A stretch of DNA of 64,000 bases, taken from assembly GCF_004136575.1 (NCBI RefSeq), contig NZ_NOIQ01000001.1, forward strand, positions 558,001 through 622,000, in the 5' to 3' direction. Shown here in pieces: positions 1 through 8,924 of the stretch. A model generated the notes under the pieces. That model did not search any database. It was not told the origin of the DNA and saw only the letters and a list, made by a program, of their open reading frames with translations. This DNA is from Rothia koreensis (GTDB lineage: Bacteria > Actinomycetota > Actinomycetes > Actinomycetales > Micrococcaceae). Both the position numbers and the translations under genes were made by a program. Within the stretch, counting starts at the first letter, position 1. Every line of letters starts with the position of its first letter.

Positions 1-721
1 CATCTCTGATCATCTCCGCGCCGATGACCGCGACGTTCGTGCCGACCGACATCAGCACGTTGGTGTGGTACACGGGAGAACCGAATGCATCCACGGCGTC
101 GAAGACCAGGGCTCGAAAACCGAGGTCGTCGCAGAACTTGCCGAGAACGGGCAGTGATGCCCGGTGGGACCGGCATACATAGGCAATCCGGTGAACGTGG
201 TCCAGAACCATGGCACCCGTGCCCTCGAGGTACATGCAGTCCGTTTCGGCGGAGCTGTAATCGATGATTCGCGTGACCACTCCCGACCGGTTGAGGTGGG
301 ACACGATGTCTTCCCTGCGCTCCGCCCGACGGTTGGGTGCGTGCATGGGGTAGATGACCACGGTTCCGTCGTCGTGCGTGCTGAACCAGTTGTTGGGGAA
401 CACGCTGTCGGGAGTCTCCACGGTTGCGTCCTCGAAGACCGTCACGCCGAGTCCCAGCCGATGCAGAGTGCGCTCCAGATTCGTGACCTCGTCGAAAGCG
501 GCCTGGGCGACCTGATCCGGATCGCCGGAGGGTGTGCTCTGGAATCTGTTGTCCGTCTCCGTGAGCGGATTTGGCGTGAACTGATGAGGGCGTACCAGGA
601 TGACGCGTGAAGGGCTCTGCTTCGACTCGAGGTCGCCGTTGCGCTGTGCGCAGACCTTCGTGGGCTCCGGGCCGTGGGCGTGGGTGTCTCGGGTTGCTCC
701 GCGAGTGATGGTGGGGGCCAA
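1..721 (-). CDS. ctlX: Citrulline-utilisation hydrolase CtlX / amidinotransferase-family protein (3' end cut by window)
   Basis: The reverse strand reads as one open frame of 240 codons that runs off the left edge. The translation has the hallmarks of the arginine deiminase/dimethylargininase fold: VRPHQFTPNP near residue 42, the substrate-loop motif VFPNNWFSTH near residue 95, and YLEGTGAMVLDH near residue 150. CtlX-type proteins are guanidino- or ureido-group hydrolases of arginine/citrulline metabolism; the exact substrate cannot be read from sequence. The catalytic Cys near the C-terminus lies outside the window. The start is a TTG at 721-719, chosen because AGGAG sits five bases upstream and no ATG in this frame precedes the conserved region. 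The first 40 residues are poorly conserved in character, so a later start is possible. Confidence 0.8.
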   Translation of the reverse strand, partial: MAPTITRGATRDTHAHGPEPTKVCAQRNGDLESKQSPSRVILVRPHQFTPNPLTETDNRFQSTPSGDPDQVAQAAFDEVTNLERTLHRLGLGVTVFEDATVETPDSVFPNNWFSTHDDGTVVIYPMHAPNRRAERREDIVSHLNRSGVVTRIIDYSSAETDCMYLEGTGAMVLDHVHRIAYVCRSHRASLPVLGKFCDDLGFRALVFDAVDAFGSPVYHTNVLMSVGTNVAVIGAEMIRD

Positions 722-1058
722 TGGATCTCCTGTGCGCCGAATGATGGATCGCTTGCCTGGTGAAAACGCTACAAAACAGCACAATCTGTCCGAAATGGGC
801 AAGATGATCACATATTGCTCACTCAATGCGCGAAGTGGCACCGGCCAATTGCCAAAGTGTCGAGTCGGCTGCGCAGGGCATGACGTACACGACTCATCCA
901 CAAGGCCTGATTTCGCGGATCGGTCGAGGCGTGCATCCACAGCAGGCCGGGTTATCACCTCTCGCCCCTGAGCCCAGGGGACCGGCTGGGGCACTCTGTT
1001 GGTGACATGAGCGATCGCGGTCGACGCGACGCCGACGCCGAGGATCGGAGGACAAGCA
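722..1058. other. Divergent intergenic region between ctlX and ssb
   Basis: This 337-base gap separates two divergently transcribed genes and must carry both promoters. On the minus strand a TAGCGT hexamer lies near 756. An inverted repeat TGGCA...TGCCA sits near 837-855 and could be an operator. I see no supported gene here. A GGAGG ribosome-binding site for ssb lies about 7 bases before the ATG at 1059. Confidence 0.4.
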
Positions 1059-1670
1059 ATGACAGATCACCTGACAATACGCGGCTTTGTCGCGACCATC
1101 CCGGACCTGAGAACACTGCCTGATGGCACACCGGTCTGCTCGTTCCGGGTGGCGTCTACGGCGCGGTGGTTCGACGGCCGGACGGGCGATTGGGCCGAAG
1201 GGCATACCAACTGGTTCACCGTGAACTCGTTCCGGACTCTGGCGACCAACGTCGCGGCCAGCGTCAAGGTCGGGCACCCTGTCCTTGTCCGCGGGAAGCT
1301 CAAGGTCAGGTATTGGACCACGGCCCAGCAGGAAAAACGCACGAGCGTAGATATCGAGGCCCAATCTGTCGGACCCGATCTGGCCTTCGGCACGGCCACG
1401 TATGCCCGGAGTTCGGGGAAGCGTGGCACACGGACGGAGATCAAGTCTCCGGCGAGTGCAGACCCCGAGAACTCGTGGGAGGCGGCGGCCGAGAGGCACG
1501 GCCTGTCCACCAACGACAACCCGAGGATCGCCCCGTCCGGTGACCCGCTGGCGGAGGGCCAGGAATCTCTGGACGACATTGGTCTGACGGGCGAATCCGA
1601 TGTCTCGGGTTTGGCGTGCGAAGGCGCCGGCGTGGGAGGCAGCGAGGAATCGGCCTCCTCGGACCAATGA
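1059..1670 (+). CDS. Single-stranded DNA-binding protein, short paralogue (SsbB-like)
   Basis: The 203-residue protein has an N-terminal OB fold (about residues 1-110), with the typical Ssb run VASTARWFD, WFTVNSFRTLATNVAASVKVG and a following GKL-type strand. It binds single-stranded DNA, probably as a tetramer. The remainder is a low-complexity acidic, disordered tail. The tail ends in SASSDQ rather than the DDDIPF-type tip that the main replication Ssb uses to recruit partner proteins. Many actinobacteria carry a second Ssb of this kind, which has been linked to competence or chromosome segregation. The housekeeping ssb normally lies beside rpsF/rpsR, and those genes are absent here, which supports the paralogue call. 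Start at ATG with GGAGG upstream. Confidence 0.85.
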   Translation: MTDHLTIRGFVATIPDLRTLPDGTPVCSFRVASTARWFDGRTGDWAEGHTNWFTVNSFRTLATNVAASVKVGHPVLVRGKLKVRYWTTAQQEKRTSVDIEAQSVGPDLAFGTATYARSSGKRGTRTEIKSPASADPENSWEAAAERHGLSTNDNPRIAPSGDPLAEGQESLDDIGLTGESDVSGLACEGAGVGGSEESASSDQ

Positions 1671-1739
1671 ATCCAGACCGTTCCACCAACCGTGGCTCGG
1701 TCGAAGGGAGTGGGCCCGATCCAGAGCGGTCGGCGAAGA

Positions 1740-1745
1740 TATAAT
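1740..1745 (+). promoter_or_regulatory. -10 element (TATAAT) for the DUF6993 lipoprotein gene
   Basis: A perfect TATAAT lies 69 bases before the chosen GTG start of the lipoprotein gene. No good -35 hexamer is seen at 16-18 bases, so the assignment rests on the -10 alone. Confidence 0.45.
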
Positions 1746-1813
1746 TGCCGCCCACAGGCCCTTGAGCGCGCCGCGGGCCGGAGATTCTGCAGACAGTGAC
1801 CCGAGGGGGATTC

Positions 1814-2263
1814 GTGGGTGGGGTTCGTGGCCGGTGGCAACGTGCGGTGATGAGGATTTCCGTCTCTGTGGGGGCGATGAGTTTCCTCGCCGGGTGCCAC
1901 GGGCCGGTCTCCGAGCCTGCCAACAGCAACGCGGATGCCTCAGCCCACATCGCGAGGCAGGAAGCTGGGCATCAGGACACATCAGCCATCGAGAGCGCCG
2001 TCTCCGCGGCCGTCGCGGAAGGAGACGTCACGGAATCCCGTGTACGCGAGGCCCTGATCGGCATGGGTTGGGACGCAACGGGCATCGAGACGGGGCAGAA
2101 CATCACACCGACGGGTCTGGACGTCGATAACGTCGATGCCGCCATCAGGGACCACCAGAACTGTCACATGGTCGACGTGCGGCCGAATCGGACGGTGACC
2201 GTCGTGACAGTTCCCACTCTTGGTTCGGGGCGTTGCATGGTCGGACACGTCTACACGGAATAA
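1814..2263 (+). CDS. DUF6993-domain lipoprotein
   Basis: A small secreted lipoprotein of 149 residues. The N-terminus has an arginine-containing n-region, a short hydrophobic core and a lipobox ending FLAGC, so the Cys near residue 28 is the predicted lipidation site. The mature part contains the pattern GMGW..., TPTGLD and a C-terminal GSGRCMVGHVY, with two further cysteines (NCHM and GRCM) that could form a disulfide. This matches what I recall of the actinobacterial family DUF6993, whose function is unknown. Start GTG 1814 was preferred over an in-frame GTG at 1796 because GAGGGGGA lies just upstream of 1814. It would act on the outer face of the membrane. Confidence 0.7.
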   Translation: MGGVRGRWQRAVMRISVSVGAMSFLAGCHGPVSEPANSNADASAHIARQEAGHQDTSAIESAVSAAVAEGDVTESRVREALIGMGWDATGIETGQNITPTGLDVDNVDAAIRDHQNCHMVDVRPNRTVTVVTVPTLGSGRCMVGHVYTE

Positions 2264-2273
2264 GCAAAGATAG

Positions 2274-2289
2274 TAGCCTTGGCCATATG
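2274..2289 (+). promoter_or_regulatory. Candidate leaderless promoter of ettA
   Basis: TAGCCT at 2274-2279 is followed by seven bases and then the ATG at 2287. No Shine-Dalgarno sequence precedes that ATG. This spacing puts the transcription start on the A of the start codon, as in known actinobacterial leaderless mRNAs. Confidence 0.45.
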
Positions 2290-3969
2290 GCTGAATTTAT
2301 TTACACGATGTCTAAAGCCCGCAAGAAGGTGGGCGACAAGGTCATCCTGGACGACGTCACCATGTCGTTCTACCCAGGCGCCAAGATCGGCGTCGTCGGC
2401 CCGAACGGTGCCGGTAAGTCCACCATCCTCAAGATCATGGCCGGCCTTGACGAGCCGTCCAACGGCGAAGCGCGCCTGAGCCCCGGCTATTCAGTGGGCA
2501 TCCTGTTGCAGGAGCCGCCCCTGAACGAGGAGAAGACGGTGCTCGGCAACGTCGAGGAAGGCGTCGGCGAGATCAAGGAGAAGCTGGACCGCTACAACCA
2601 GATCTCCGAAGAGATGGCGAACCCGGATGCCGACTTCGACGCGCTCATGGAAGAAATGGGCAAGTTGCAGGGCGACATCGATGCGGCCAATGCCTGGGAC
2701 CTGGACAGCCAGCTGGAACAGGCCATGGACGCCCTCCGCTGCCCGCCCGGTGACGCGGAAATCGCTACCCTCTCCGGTGGTGAGCGTCGCCGAGTTGCCC
2801 TCTGCAAGCTGTTGCTGCAGAAGCCCGATCTCCTGCTCCTCGACGAGCCGACCAACCACCTCGACGCCGAGTCGGTCCTCTGGCTCGAACAGCACCTTTC
2901 CAACTACGAGGGTGCCGTTCTGGCAGTGACCCACGACCGCTATTTCCTCGACCACGTCGCCGAATGGATCTGCGAGGTCGAGCGGGGCCGCCTCTACGGG
3001 TACGAAGGCAACTACTCGACCTACTTGGAGACCAAGCGCAAGCGCATGGAGGTCCAGGGCAGGAAAGACGCCAAGCTCGCCAAACGACTGGCAGACGAAC
3101 TGGACTGGGTCCGTTCCAACTCCAAGGGCCGTCAGACCAAGTCGAAGGCTCGTTTGGCCCGGTACGAGGAAATGGCCGCCGAGGCGGAGAAGACCAGGAA
3201 GCTGGACTTCGAGGAAATCCAGATCCCGCCGGGACCCCGACTGGGCAATCTCGTGATCGAGGCGGACAACCTCCAGAAGGGTTTCGGCGACAGAAGCCTG
3301 ATCAAGGACCTGTCCTTCTCCTTGCCTCGCAACGGCATCGTGGGCGTGATCGGGCCGAACGGCGTCGGCAAGTCGACACTGTTCAAGACCATCGTGGGCA
3401 TGGAACCGCTGGACGGCGGGGACCTCAAGATCGGTGAATCCGTCAAGATCTCCTACGTGGACCAGAACCGCGCCAACATCGATTCCGAGAAGTCGCTCTG
3501 GGAGGTCGTTTCCGACGGACTCGACTTCATCCAGGTCGGTCAGGTCGAAATGCCCTCACGAGCCTACGTGTCGGCCTTCGGTTTCAAGGGACCGGATCAG
3601 CAGAAGAAGGCCGGAGTGCTCTCCGGTGGTGAACGCAACCGTCTGAACCTGGCTCTGACCCTCAAGCAGGGCGGCAACCTGCTGCTCCTGGACGAACCGA
3701 CCAACGACCTCGACGTCGAAACCCTTGCGTCGCTCGAGAACGCGCTGCTCGACTTCCCGGGTTGTGCCGTGGTGGTCTCGCACGACCGCTGGTTCCTGGA
3801 CCGCGTCGCGACCCACATTCTCGCTTGGGAAGGCACCGAGGAAGAGCCCGACAAGTGGTACTGGTTCGAGGGGAACTTCGAAGCATACGAAGAGAACAAG
3901 GTCGAGCGGATGGGCCCCGAAGCGGCCCGCCCGCATCGTCTCACCCACCGCCGGTTGACCCGCGACTGA
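2287..3969 (+). CDS. ettA: Energy-dependent translational throttle protein EttA (ABC-F ATPase)
   Basis: A 560-residue soluble protein with two ABC ATPase domains in tandem and no membrane segments. Domain 1 has Walker A GPNGAGKST near residues 38-46, the signature LSGGERRRVALCKLL and Walker B DEPTNHLD. Domain 2 has GPNGVGKST near residue 355, LSGGERNRLNLALTL and DEPTNDLD. Between them lies the charged linker (RKRMEVQGRKDAKLAKRL) typical of the ABC-F E-site tRNA-interaction motif. EttA binds the ribosomal E site and gates entry into elongation according to the ATP/ADP ratio. Length matches the family (about 555-560). A longer frame exists upstream to 2233, but ATG 2287 gives the family N-terminus MAEFIYTM. 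The C-terminus ends in a basic tail. Confidence 0.95.
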   Translation: MAEFIYTMSKARKKVGDKVILDDVTMSFYPGAKIGVVGPNGAGKSTILKIMAGLDEPSNGEARLSPGYSVGILLQEPPLNEEKTVLGNVEEGVGEIKEKLDRYNQISEEMANPDADFDALMEEMGKLQGDIDAANAWDLDSQLEQAMDALRCPPGDAEIATLSGGERRRVALCKLLLQKPDLLLLDEPTNHLDAESVLWLEQHLSNYEGAVLAVTHDRYFLDHVAEWICEVERGRLYGYEGNYSTYLETKRKRMEVQGRKDAKLAKRLADELDWVRSNSKGRQTKSKARLARYEEMAAEAEKTRKLDFEEIQIPPGPRLGNLVIEADNLQKGFGDRSLIKDLSFSLPRNGIVGVIGPNGVGKSTLFKTIVGMEPLDGGDLKIGESVKISYVDQNRANIDSEKSLWEVVSDGLDFIQVGQVEMPSRAYVSAFGFKGPDQQKKAGVLSGGERNRLNLALTLKQGGNLLLLDEPTNDLDVETLASLENALLDFPGCAVVVSHDRWFLDRVATHILAWEGTEEEPDKWYWFEGNFEAYEENKVERMGPEAARPHRLTHRRLTRD

Positions 3970-3982
3970 CCCGCAGGACACC

Positions 3983-4025
3983 ACGACGACGGCCGCTCAC
4001 CCGAGAGGAGAGCGGCCGTCGTCGT
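3983..4025. terminator. Bidirectional hairpin between ettA and tesB
   Basis: A perfect 16-bp inverted repeat (arms 3983-3998 and 4010-4025, core CGACGACGGCCGCTC) with an 11-base loop lies between two convergent genes. There is no T tract on either side, so it would work as a GC-rich actinobacterial-type terminator for both directions. Confidence 0.75.
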
Positions 4026-4060
4026 GTGTGCTGATCGGGGGACGCGCGATCCGGCCCGAG

Positions 4061-4981
4061 TCAGGTGCGGTCCGCGCCGGGCCGAACTCGGACCATTGCC
4101 TCCTGTGTGGTCGTGGCGACCAGGGCCCCGTGCCGGTCGAAGATCCTTCCACAGGCCAGTCCCCGAGAGCTCGACGCATTGGGGGATGCCTGGGTGTAAA
4201 GGAGCCAATCGTCGGCGCGCGCGTCCCGATGCCACCAGATGGCGTGGTCCAAAGAAGCCATCGTCAGGTGGGGATCGATCCAGGCCATGCCGTGCCGCCG
4301 GAGAATCGGGTCCATCGGGGTGTAATCGGAGGCGTAAGCGATGGCCGCTCGGTGCACCACGGGATCATCGGGGAGCTTCCGATGGGTTCTGAACCACACC
4401 GCATTGACCGGCTCCCGGGACTCCGAGGGTTTGAGGTAAATGGGTTCCGTGACGTATCGGATCTCGAACGGCCTGCCGTGAACGACTCGCTGCGCCAGCG
4501 GATGGTCGACGTGACCCCAGAGCTGCTCGGGACTCGGGAGAGTATCCGGGTCGGGAACGTCGTCGGGCATCGGTTCGTGATGCTCGAGCCCTTCGGCGGG
4601 AGTCTGGAATGAAGCAATCGAGGAGAGGATGACCTGACCCTCCTGATACGCGTGGATCCGTCGTGCCGAGAAAGACCGACCGTCGCGCATTCTCTCGACG
4701 CCGAGGACGATCGGCTGGGTGACGTCCCCCGGACGAAGGAAATAGCCGTGCATCGAGTGGATCGGCCGGTCGTCGTCGACGGTGCGACTGGCCGCCATGG
4801 CGGACTGCGCGAAGACTTGGCCGCCGAAGACGCGCGGGGTTTCCGGAGCCAGCGTGTGTCCCACGAAGATGTCCTCCGTGGTTCGCAACGGAGTGCTCGG
4901 CTCGAGGTCGAGCATCCTGACCAAGGAATCGGTGGGATCATCGTTCTCGGACGGAAACTGGGAATCCTGGAAAGTGCTCAC
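4061..4981 (-). CDS. tesB: Acyl-CoA thioesterase II (TesB family)
   Basis: A 306-residue protein with the double hot-dog fold of TesB, which hydrolyses acyl-CoA to free fatty acid and CoA in the cytoplasm. Visible family features are RVFGGQVFAQ and MHGYFLRPGD in the first hot-dog unit. The proposed catalytic triad is also present: Asp in ASDYTPMD, Thr/Ser in TMASLDHAIWWH and Gln in TTQEAMVR. Length agrees with E. coli TesB (286) plus a short N-terminal extension. The start is GTG 4981. No ribosome-binding site precedes it, but TAAGAT lies six bases upstream, which suggests a leaderless transcript. It is convergent with ettA. Confidence 0.93.
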   Translation of the reverse strand: MSTFQDSQFPSENDDPTDSLVRMLDLEPSTPLRTTEDIFVGHTLAPETPRVFGGQVFAQSAMAASRTVDDDRPIHSMHGYFLRPGDVTQPIVLGVERMRDGRSFSARRIHAYQEGQVILSSIASFQTPAEGLEHHEPMPDDVPDPDTLPSPEQLWGHVDHPLAQRVVHGRPFEIRYVTEPIYLKPSESREPVNAVWFRTHRKLPDDPVVHRAAIAYASDYTPMDPILRRHGMAWIDPHLTMASLDHAIWWHRDARADDWLLYTQASPNASSSRGLACGRIFDRHGALVATTTQEAMVRVRPGADRT

Positions 4982-5068
4982 TCCACGATCTTAGAGCTCG
5001 ATCAACGACGTGTCACAAGGTGCAAAGCGGCGTCTCGGAATCCGGCGCGGGCAGGGGACGAGGACATA

Positions 5069-5764
5069 ATGGAACAAACGCCCCCTATCGATCGTGGACT
5101 CATGACCGTTTCTCCATCTCCGACCGCCCTCCAGTTTGCCGACCTCGGGCAGGCCAAGGATCTCGCAACCCTGATATCCCGCGTCAGGTCGATCGACTCC
5201 GGCGCGGCCGTCCGGCTGCAAGCACGCGGCAACGTGTTGGGGGTGTGGGTCCCGGTCATGAGCGCCGAAACGCTCCTTGAACAGATCCCCACCGTCCTGG
5301 GCATGCGAGCGATCCACTTGGACGTTGCATCCGAGGCCGACGTGACCGTCGAGTCCGCGGCGCTCCTGGACCGACTGGCCAGGATCGAGAAGACCGACGG
5401 CGCTCTCGACATTCCGCCGGTCACGGTTCACGCAGCCTGGTCCGGGATCATTCCTCCGGCCTCCGGATGGAGCCACGTGGGAACCATGAGTTCTGGGGAC
5501 GTCGACGCCGCGGCGCGCGAAGGCATGAGCGCCGTCGAACAAGCGCTCCCGGCCAACCCCGGTGGGGCCGTGGTCAGTACGGTGAGGGCACGGATCTGGG
5601 GGAGTACGACGTCGTTCGACATGGTCACTGGCGCGGCCTTCGGCGCCACGGTGCTCGGGTTCAACGACTCCGGCCAAGACTTCGACGTCTACCAGTCCGG
5701 GCCGTGGCACAGGCTGAGCGGGCCGACCGGTCACATTCTGTCCCGTCCGGGAAACACCCTCTGA
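5069..5764 (+). CDS. Conserved hypothetical protein
   Basis: A 231-residue protein with no signal peptide, no membrane segment and no motif I can name. It has an AAVRLQARGNVLGVW stretch near residues 48-62, a TVHAAWSGIIPPASGW segment near the middle and a C-terminal DVYQSGPWHRL. It looks like an actinobacterial conserved hypothetical with mixed alpha/beta composition. The start is ATG 5069, with a GGGGACGAGG ribosome-binding region upstream; the same frame stays open further upstream to 4652, opposite tesB, but that part has no coding character. The gene is divergent from tesB and convergent with glbO. No function can be assigned. Confidence 0.75.
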   Translation: MEQTPPIDRGLMTVSPSPTALQFADLGQAKDLATLISRVRSIDSGAAVRLQARGNVLGVWVPVMSAETLLEQIPTVLGMRAIHLDVASEADVTVESAALLDRLARIEKTDGALDIPPVTVHAAWSGIIPPASGWSHVGTMSSGDVDAAAREGMSAVEQALPANPGGAVVSTVRARIWGSTTSFDMVTGAAFGATVLGFNDSGQDFDVYQSGPWHRLSGPTGHILSRPGNTL

Positions 5765-5813
5765 CTCCGTTGCGGAATCCGGGCGAGGAGCCTTGGGGAG
5801 CGTGTCCGGCTGA

Positions 5814-6209
5814 TCAGCCCGGAGTGTTGGTCATGGCTCGGGCAGCCCGCTCGAAATAGTCCCACATCATTCCATCGAGGAGCGGCGGCAGGTGGAGGGT
5901 ATCCATGGATTCCCTCATGTATTTCAGCCACGTCTCCCGCGCCCAAGAATCGATGGCGAAGGGTGCGTGGCGCATCCTGAGCCGGGGGTGTCCTCTGCGG
6001 TGACCATAGGTGCTCGGCCCGCCGAAGTACTGCTCCAGAAACATTTCGAGTCGTTCCCGAGCCGGTTCCAGATCATCCTCCGGGTACAGCGCGCGAAAAT
6101 CAGGATCCGCAGCCACACGGTCGTAGAACTCCGTGGTGAGCTGGTGGAATGCCTCGTGGCCACCCATCTGGTCGTACAGGCTGGAAGCCGATGATGCCGG
6201 ATTCGTCAT
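5814..6209 (-). CDS. glbO: Group II truncated haemoglobin (GlbO-like)
   Basis: A 131-residue globin. The start LYDQMGGHEAFHQLTTEFYDRVA, the QYFGGPSTY element, the proximal-His segment RMRHAPF (His near residue 80) and the WLKYMRESMD helix G are characteristic of group II truncated haemoglobins, which bind oxygen and are linked to oxygen or NO chemistry in actinobacteria. Haem would be bound through the RHAPF histidine; Tyr and Trp residues expected in the distal pocket are present (QYF, ETWLKY). It is encoded alone, tail to tail with the hypothetical gene at 5069. TAGAGT sits nine bases before the ATG, so a leaderless or near-leaderless transcript is possible. Confidence 0.92.
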   Translation of the reverse strand: MTNPASSASSLYDQMGGHEAFHQLTTEFYDRVAADPDFRALYPEDDLEPARERLEMFLEQYFGGPSTYGHRRGHPRLRMRHAPFAIDSWARETWLKYMRESMDTLHLPPLLDGMMWDYFERAARAMTNTPG

Positions 6210-6265
6210 AGGTTTCCCACTCTACTCCGAATCCGGCATCCCACAGATGCGTCGAGGGTGGAGGG

Positions 6266-8821
6266 TCAGGAGATCACGTCGGCCGCCTGAACCCTCAGAG
6301 CTCGTTCGATCGCGTCGCGGCCCTCCATGACCTGCCTCTTCAAGGAGTCCTTGCCCTCGCCGAGTTGCACGAGAAATTCTTCTGAAGCCTCGAGAACATC
6401 GCGGTCGACGATCTGGGGGAACAATCCACCGATGATCTGCTGTGAGATCTCGTGGGAAAGCTCGGTCCAGACCCGTTCGATCGACTCGAAGTACCGGGAG
6501 ACGAAGGGCCGAATCAGGGAGTCCTTGGTGGTCATGGTGAAGCCGGTGATGGCCGCACGCTGGATCACATTGGGCAGTTCGTGGCTCTCCACGACCTGCT
6601 GCCACACCTTTTCCTTGGCCTCTGCCACGGGAATCGCCGCCCTGGCCTGGGCCGCGCGCTGAGCCCCGGTCGAGGTATTGTCCTTCTCCGCCGCGGCCTC
6701 GATGTCCTCCGAGCCTCGGCGCCCCGCGGCCACGAGGGCGGTCAGCAGTTTCCACGCGAGGTCCTTGTCGATGGACAACCCGGGCAGCGTGGTGTTTCCC
6801 GCCAGCAGGGCCTCGACGGTGTCGAGCTGTTCGCCGCTGGTCGCGTGGGCGGCGAAGGCCTGGACGAACTGGAGCTGCTGGTCCGACCCTTCCTCGGCAC
6901 CTTGCGCGATGTCCCACAGGCCGGCCGCGGCCTTTTCTCGGGTTTCCTCCTGTGCATCCGGACGCACGTACATGCGCAACGTCGTCGCGAGGTTCCGAAG
7001 CTGGGTCAGGATCGTGGTGGAATCCGTTTCCGCGCCGATGTTGTCCAGAAGGAGGTCGACGAAGTGGCGCGCGGGGATCTGGCCGTCGCGTGTTCCGTTC
7101 CACGCGGCACCCCACACGACGGCGCGGGGCAACGAGTTCTCGAAGTCCCGCAGGTGCTTCCGGGCCGTGTCGAAGGAGGCGTCGTCGAGACGGACCTTCG
7201 CGTAGGCGAGGTCATCGTCATTGAGGAGAATCAGTGCGGGCCGCTGTCGTCCCGCGGTATCGGGGACCTCGGTGTGCTCGCCGTCGACGTCGAACTCGAC
7301 GCCGTGCACGCGAACCAGCTTGCCGTCCACGAAGTCGTAGAAGCCGGCGGTCATCCGGTGCGGGCGCAGCGTCGGGTATTCGTTGGGGGCCGTCTGGATG
7401 ACGTCAAGACGGGTGATCATCCCGGAGTCATCGACCTCAACCGAGGGGGTGAGCGTGTTGACCCCCGCCGTCTCGAGCCATGCCTGGGACCACGACCTCA
7501 GTTCGCGACCCGAGGTAGTCTCCAACTCGGCCATCAGATCGGCGAGAGTCGCGTTGCCCCAGGAATGTTTCGTGAAGTAGGAGTTCATGGCCTTCATGAA
7601 CTCTTCCTGTCCGACCCAGGCCACCAGCTGTCGGAGGACGGAGGCACCCTTGGCGTAGGTGATGCCGTCGAAATTGACCTGCACATCGTGCAGATCCTTG
7701 ATGTCCGCGACGATCGGATGCGTGGAGGGAAGCTGGTCCTGACGGTAGGCCCACGTCTTTTCCATCGCCGAGAATGTGGTCCATGCGTGTTCGAACCGGG
7801 TGTTCTCGGCGGCACTGAGGTGGGACATGAACTCCGCGAAGGACTCGTTGAGCCACAGGTCGTTCCACCATTTCATGGTGACCAGATCGCCGAACCACAT
7901 GTGCGCGAGTTCGTGGAGAACCGTGATCGCCCGGCGCTCGATCATTGCCTGGGTCGTCTTGGACCGGAAGATGTAGTCCTCGAGAATCGTCACGCAGCCG
8001 GCATTCTCCATCGCGCCGGCGTTGAACTCAGGCACGAAGAGCTGGTCGTACTTGTCGAAGGGGTAAGGGACGCCGAACTGGCGCTCGTAGAAGTCGAAGC
8101 CCTGCTTGGTGAGTTCGAAGATTTCCTCGTGATCGAGATACTCCATGAGGGACCGGCGCGCGTAGATGTCCAGCGACACATTGCGTCCGTCGGAGGTGGT
8201 CAACGAGTCGGAGACCTTCGTATAGGGGCCCGCGACGAGTGCGGTGATGTAGGACGAGATCCGCGGCGTCGTACCAAAATGCCAGACGTCGGAATCCGCC
8301 CCTTCGTCACGAACATCCACGGGCTGGTTGGAAATCACGTTCCACGTCTTGGGAGCCCTGACCGTGAACGTGAATTCGGCCTTGAGGTCCGGCTGCTCGA
8401 AAACGGCAAAAACCCGGCGGGAATCCGGAACCTCGAACTGGGAATACAAGTAGACCTCGCCGTCGACGGGGTCCACAAAGCGATGGAGGCCTTCACCGGT
8501 GTTGGTATAGGCGGCGTCGGCGACGACGGTCAGCGTATTGCTGCTCTCCAGAGCGGGCAGGGAGATTCGTACGCCGTCGGAAACCTCGGACGGGTCGAGT
8601 TCCTTGCCGTTGAGCGTCACCGAGTGAACACGCTCGGTGATGGCGTCGATAAAGGTCGAGGTGCCGGGTTCTGCGTCGAATTCGACCGTGGTGGTCGAAG
8701 GGAAGCTGGTCTCCGAAGCCGTCAGATCAAGATCCACCCGGTAGGAGTGCACTCTTGTCACGGTCTCCGCGCGTTGGGAAGCTTCCTGGCGCGTCAGATT
8801 GAGTCCCGGCATATGGGTCAC
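6266..8821 (-). CDS. pepN: Aminopeptidase N (M1 family zinc metallopeptidase)
   Basis: An 851-residue cytosolic aminopeptidase that removes N-terminal residues from peptides. The exopeptidase motif GAMEN lies near residue 270 and the zinc motif HELAHMWFGDLVTMKWW near residue 303, with the third ligand in NESFAEF about 24 residues on. A conserved Tyr (ITYAKGASVL region) follows, and the C-terminal half is the helical ERAP1-like domain. Length is typical for actinobacterial PepN (about 850). The ATG at 8821 has a GAAAGGTG ribosome-binding site about 6 bases upstream. The gene is divergent from rpiB, and the 103-base gap must hold both promoters. Confidence 0.95.
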   Translation of the reverse strand: MTHMPGLNLTRQEASQRAETVTRVHSYRVDLDLTASETSFPSTTTVEFDAEPGTSTFIDAITERVHSVTLNGKELDPSEVSDGVRISLPALESSNTLTVVADAAYTNTGEGLHRFVDPVDGEVYLYSQFEVPDSRRVFAVFEQPDLKAEFTFTVRAPKTWNVISNQPVDVRDEGADSDVWHFGTTPRISSYITALVAGPYTKVSDSLTTSDGRNVSLDIYARRSLMEYLDHEEIFELTKQGFDFYERQFGVPYPFDKYDQLFVPEFNAGAMENAGCVTILEDYIFRSKTTQAMIERRAITVLHELAHMWFGDLVTMKWWNDLWLNESFAEFMSHLSAAENTRFEHAWTTFSAMEKTWAYRQDQLPSTHPIVADIKDLHDVQVNFDGITYAKGASVLRQLVAWVGQEEFMKAMNSYFTKHSWGNATLADLMAELETTSGRELRSWSQAWLETAGVNTLTPSVEVDDSGMITRLDVIQTAPNEYPTLRPHRMTAGFYDFVDGKLVRVHGVEFDVDGEHTEVPDTAGRQRPALILLNDDDLAYAKVRLDDASFDTARKHLRDFENSLPRAVVWGAAWNGTRDGQIPARHFVDLLLDNIGAETDSTTILTQLRNLATTLRMYVRPDAQEETREKAAAGLWDIAQGAEEGSDQQLQFVQAFAAHATSGEQLDTVEALLAGNTTLPGLSIDKDLAWKLLTALVAAGRRGSEDIEAAAEKDNTSTGAQRAAQARAAIPVAEAKEKVWQQVVESHELPNVIQRAAITGFTMTTKDSLIRPFVSRYFESIERVWTELSHEISQQIIGGLFPQIVDRDVLEASEEFLVQLGEGKDSLKRQVMEGRDAIERALRVQAADVIS

Positions 8822-8900
8822 CTTTCAGAGAGAATTCCGTCTGCCCCTCAGGTTATTACAGGAGCCGGTAGGCTTGAATTCGCCACACTATTCCAGCGCT

Positions 8901-8906
8901 TAATCT
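8901..8906 (+). promoter_or_regulatory. -10 element (TAATCT) for rpiB
   Basis: TAATCT lies 18 bases before GTG 8925 and 9 bases before an earlier in-frame GTG at 8916. Transcription would therefore begin at or just before 8913-8916, giving a leader of only a few bases. Confidence 0.4.
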
Positions 8907-8924
8907 ACGAGGACGGTGTACGAC

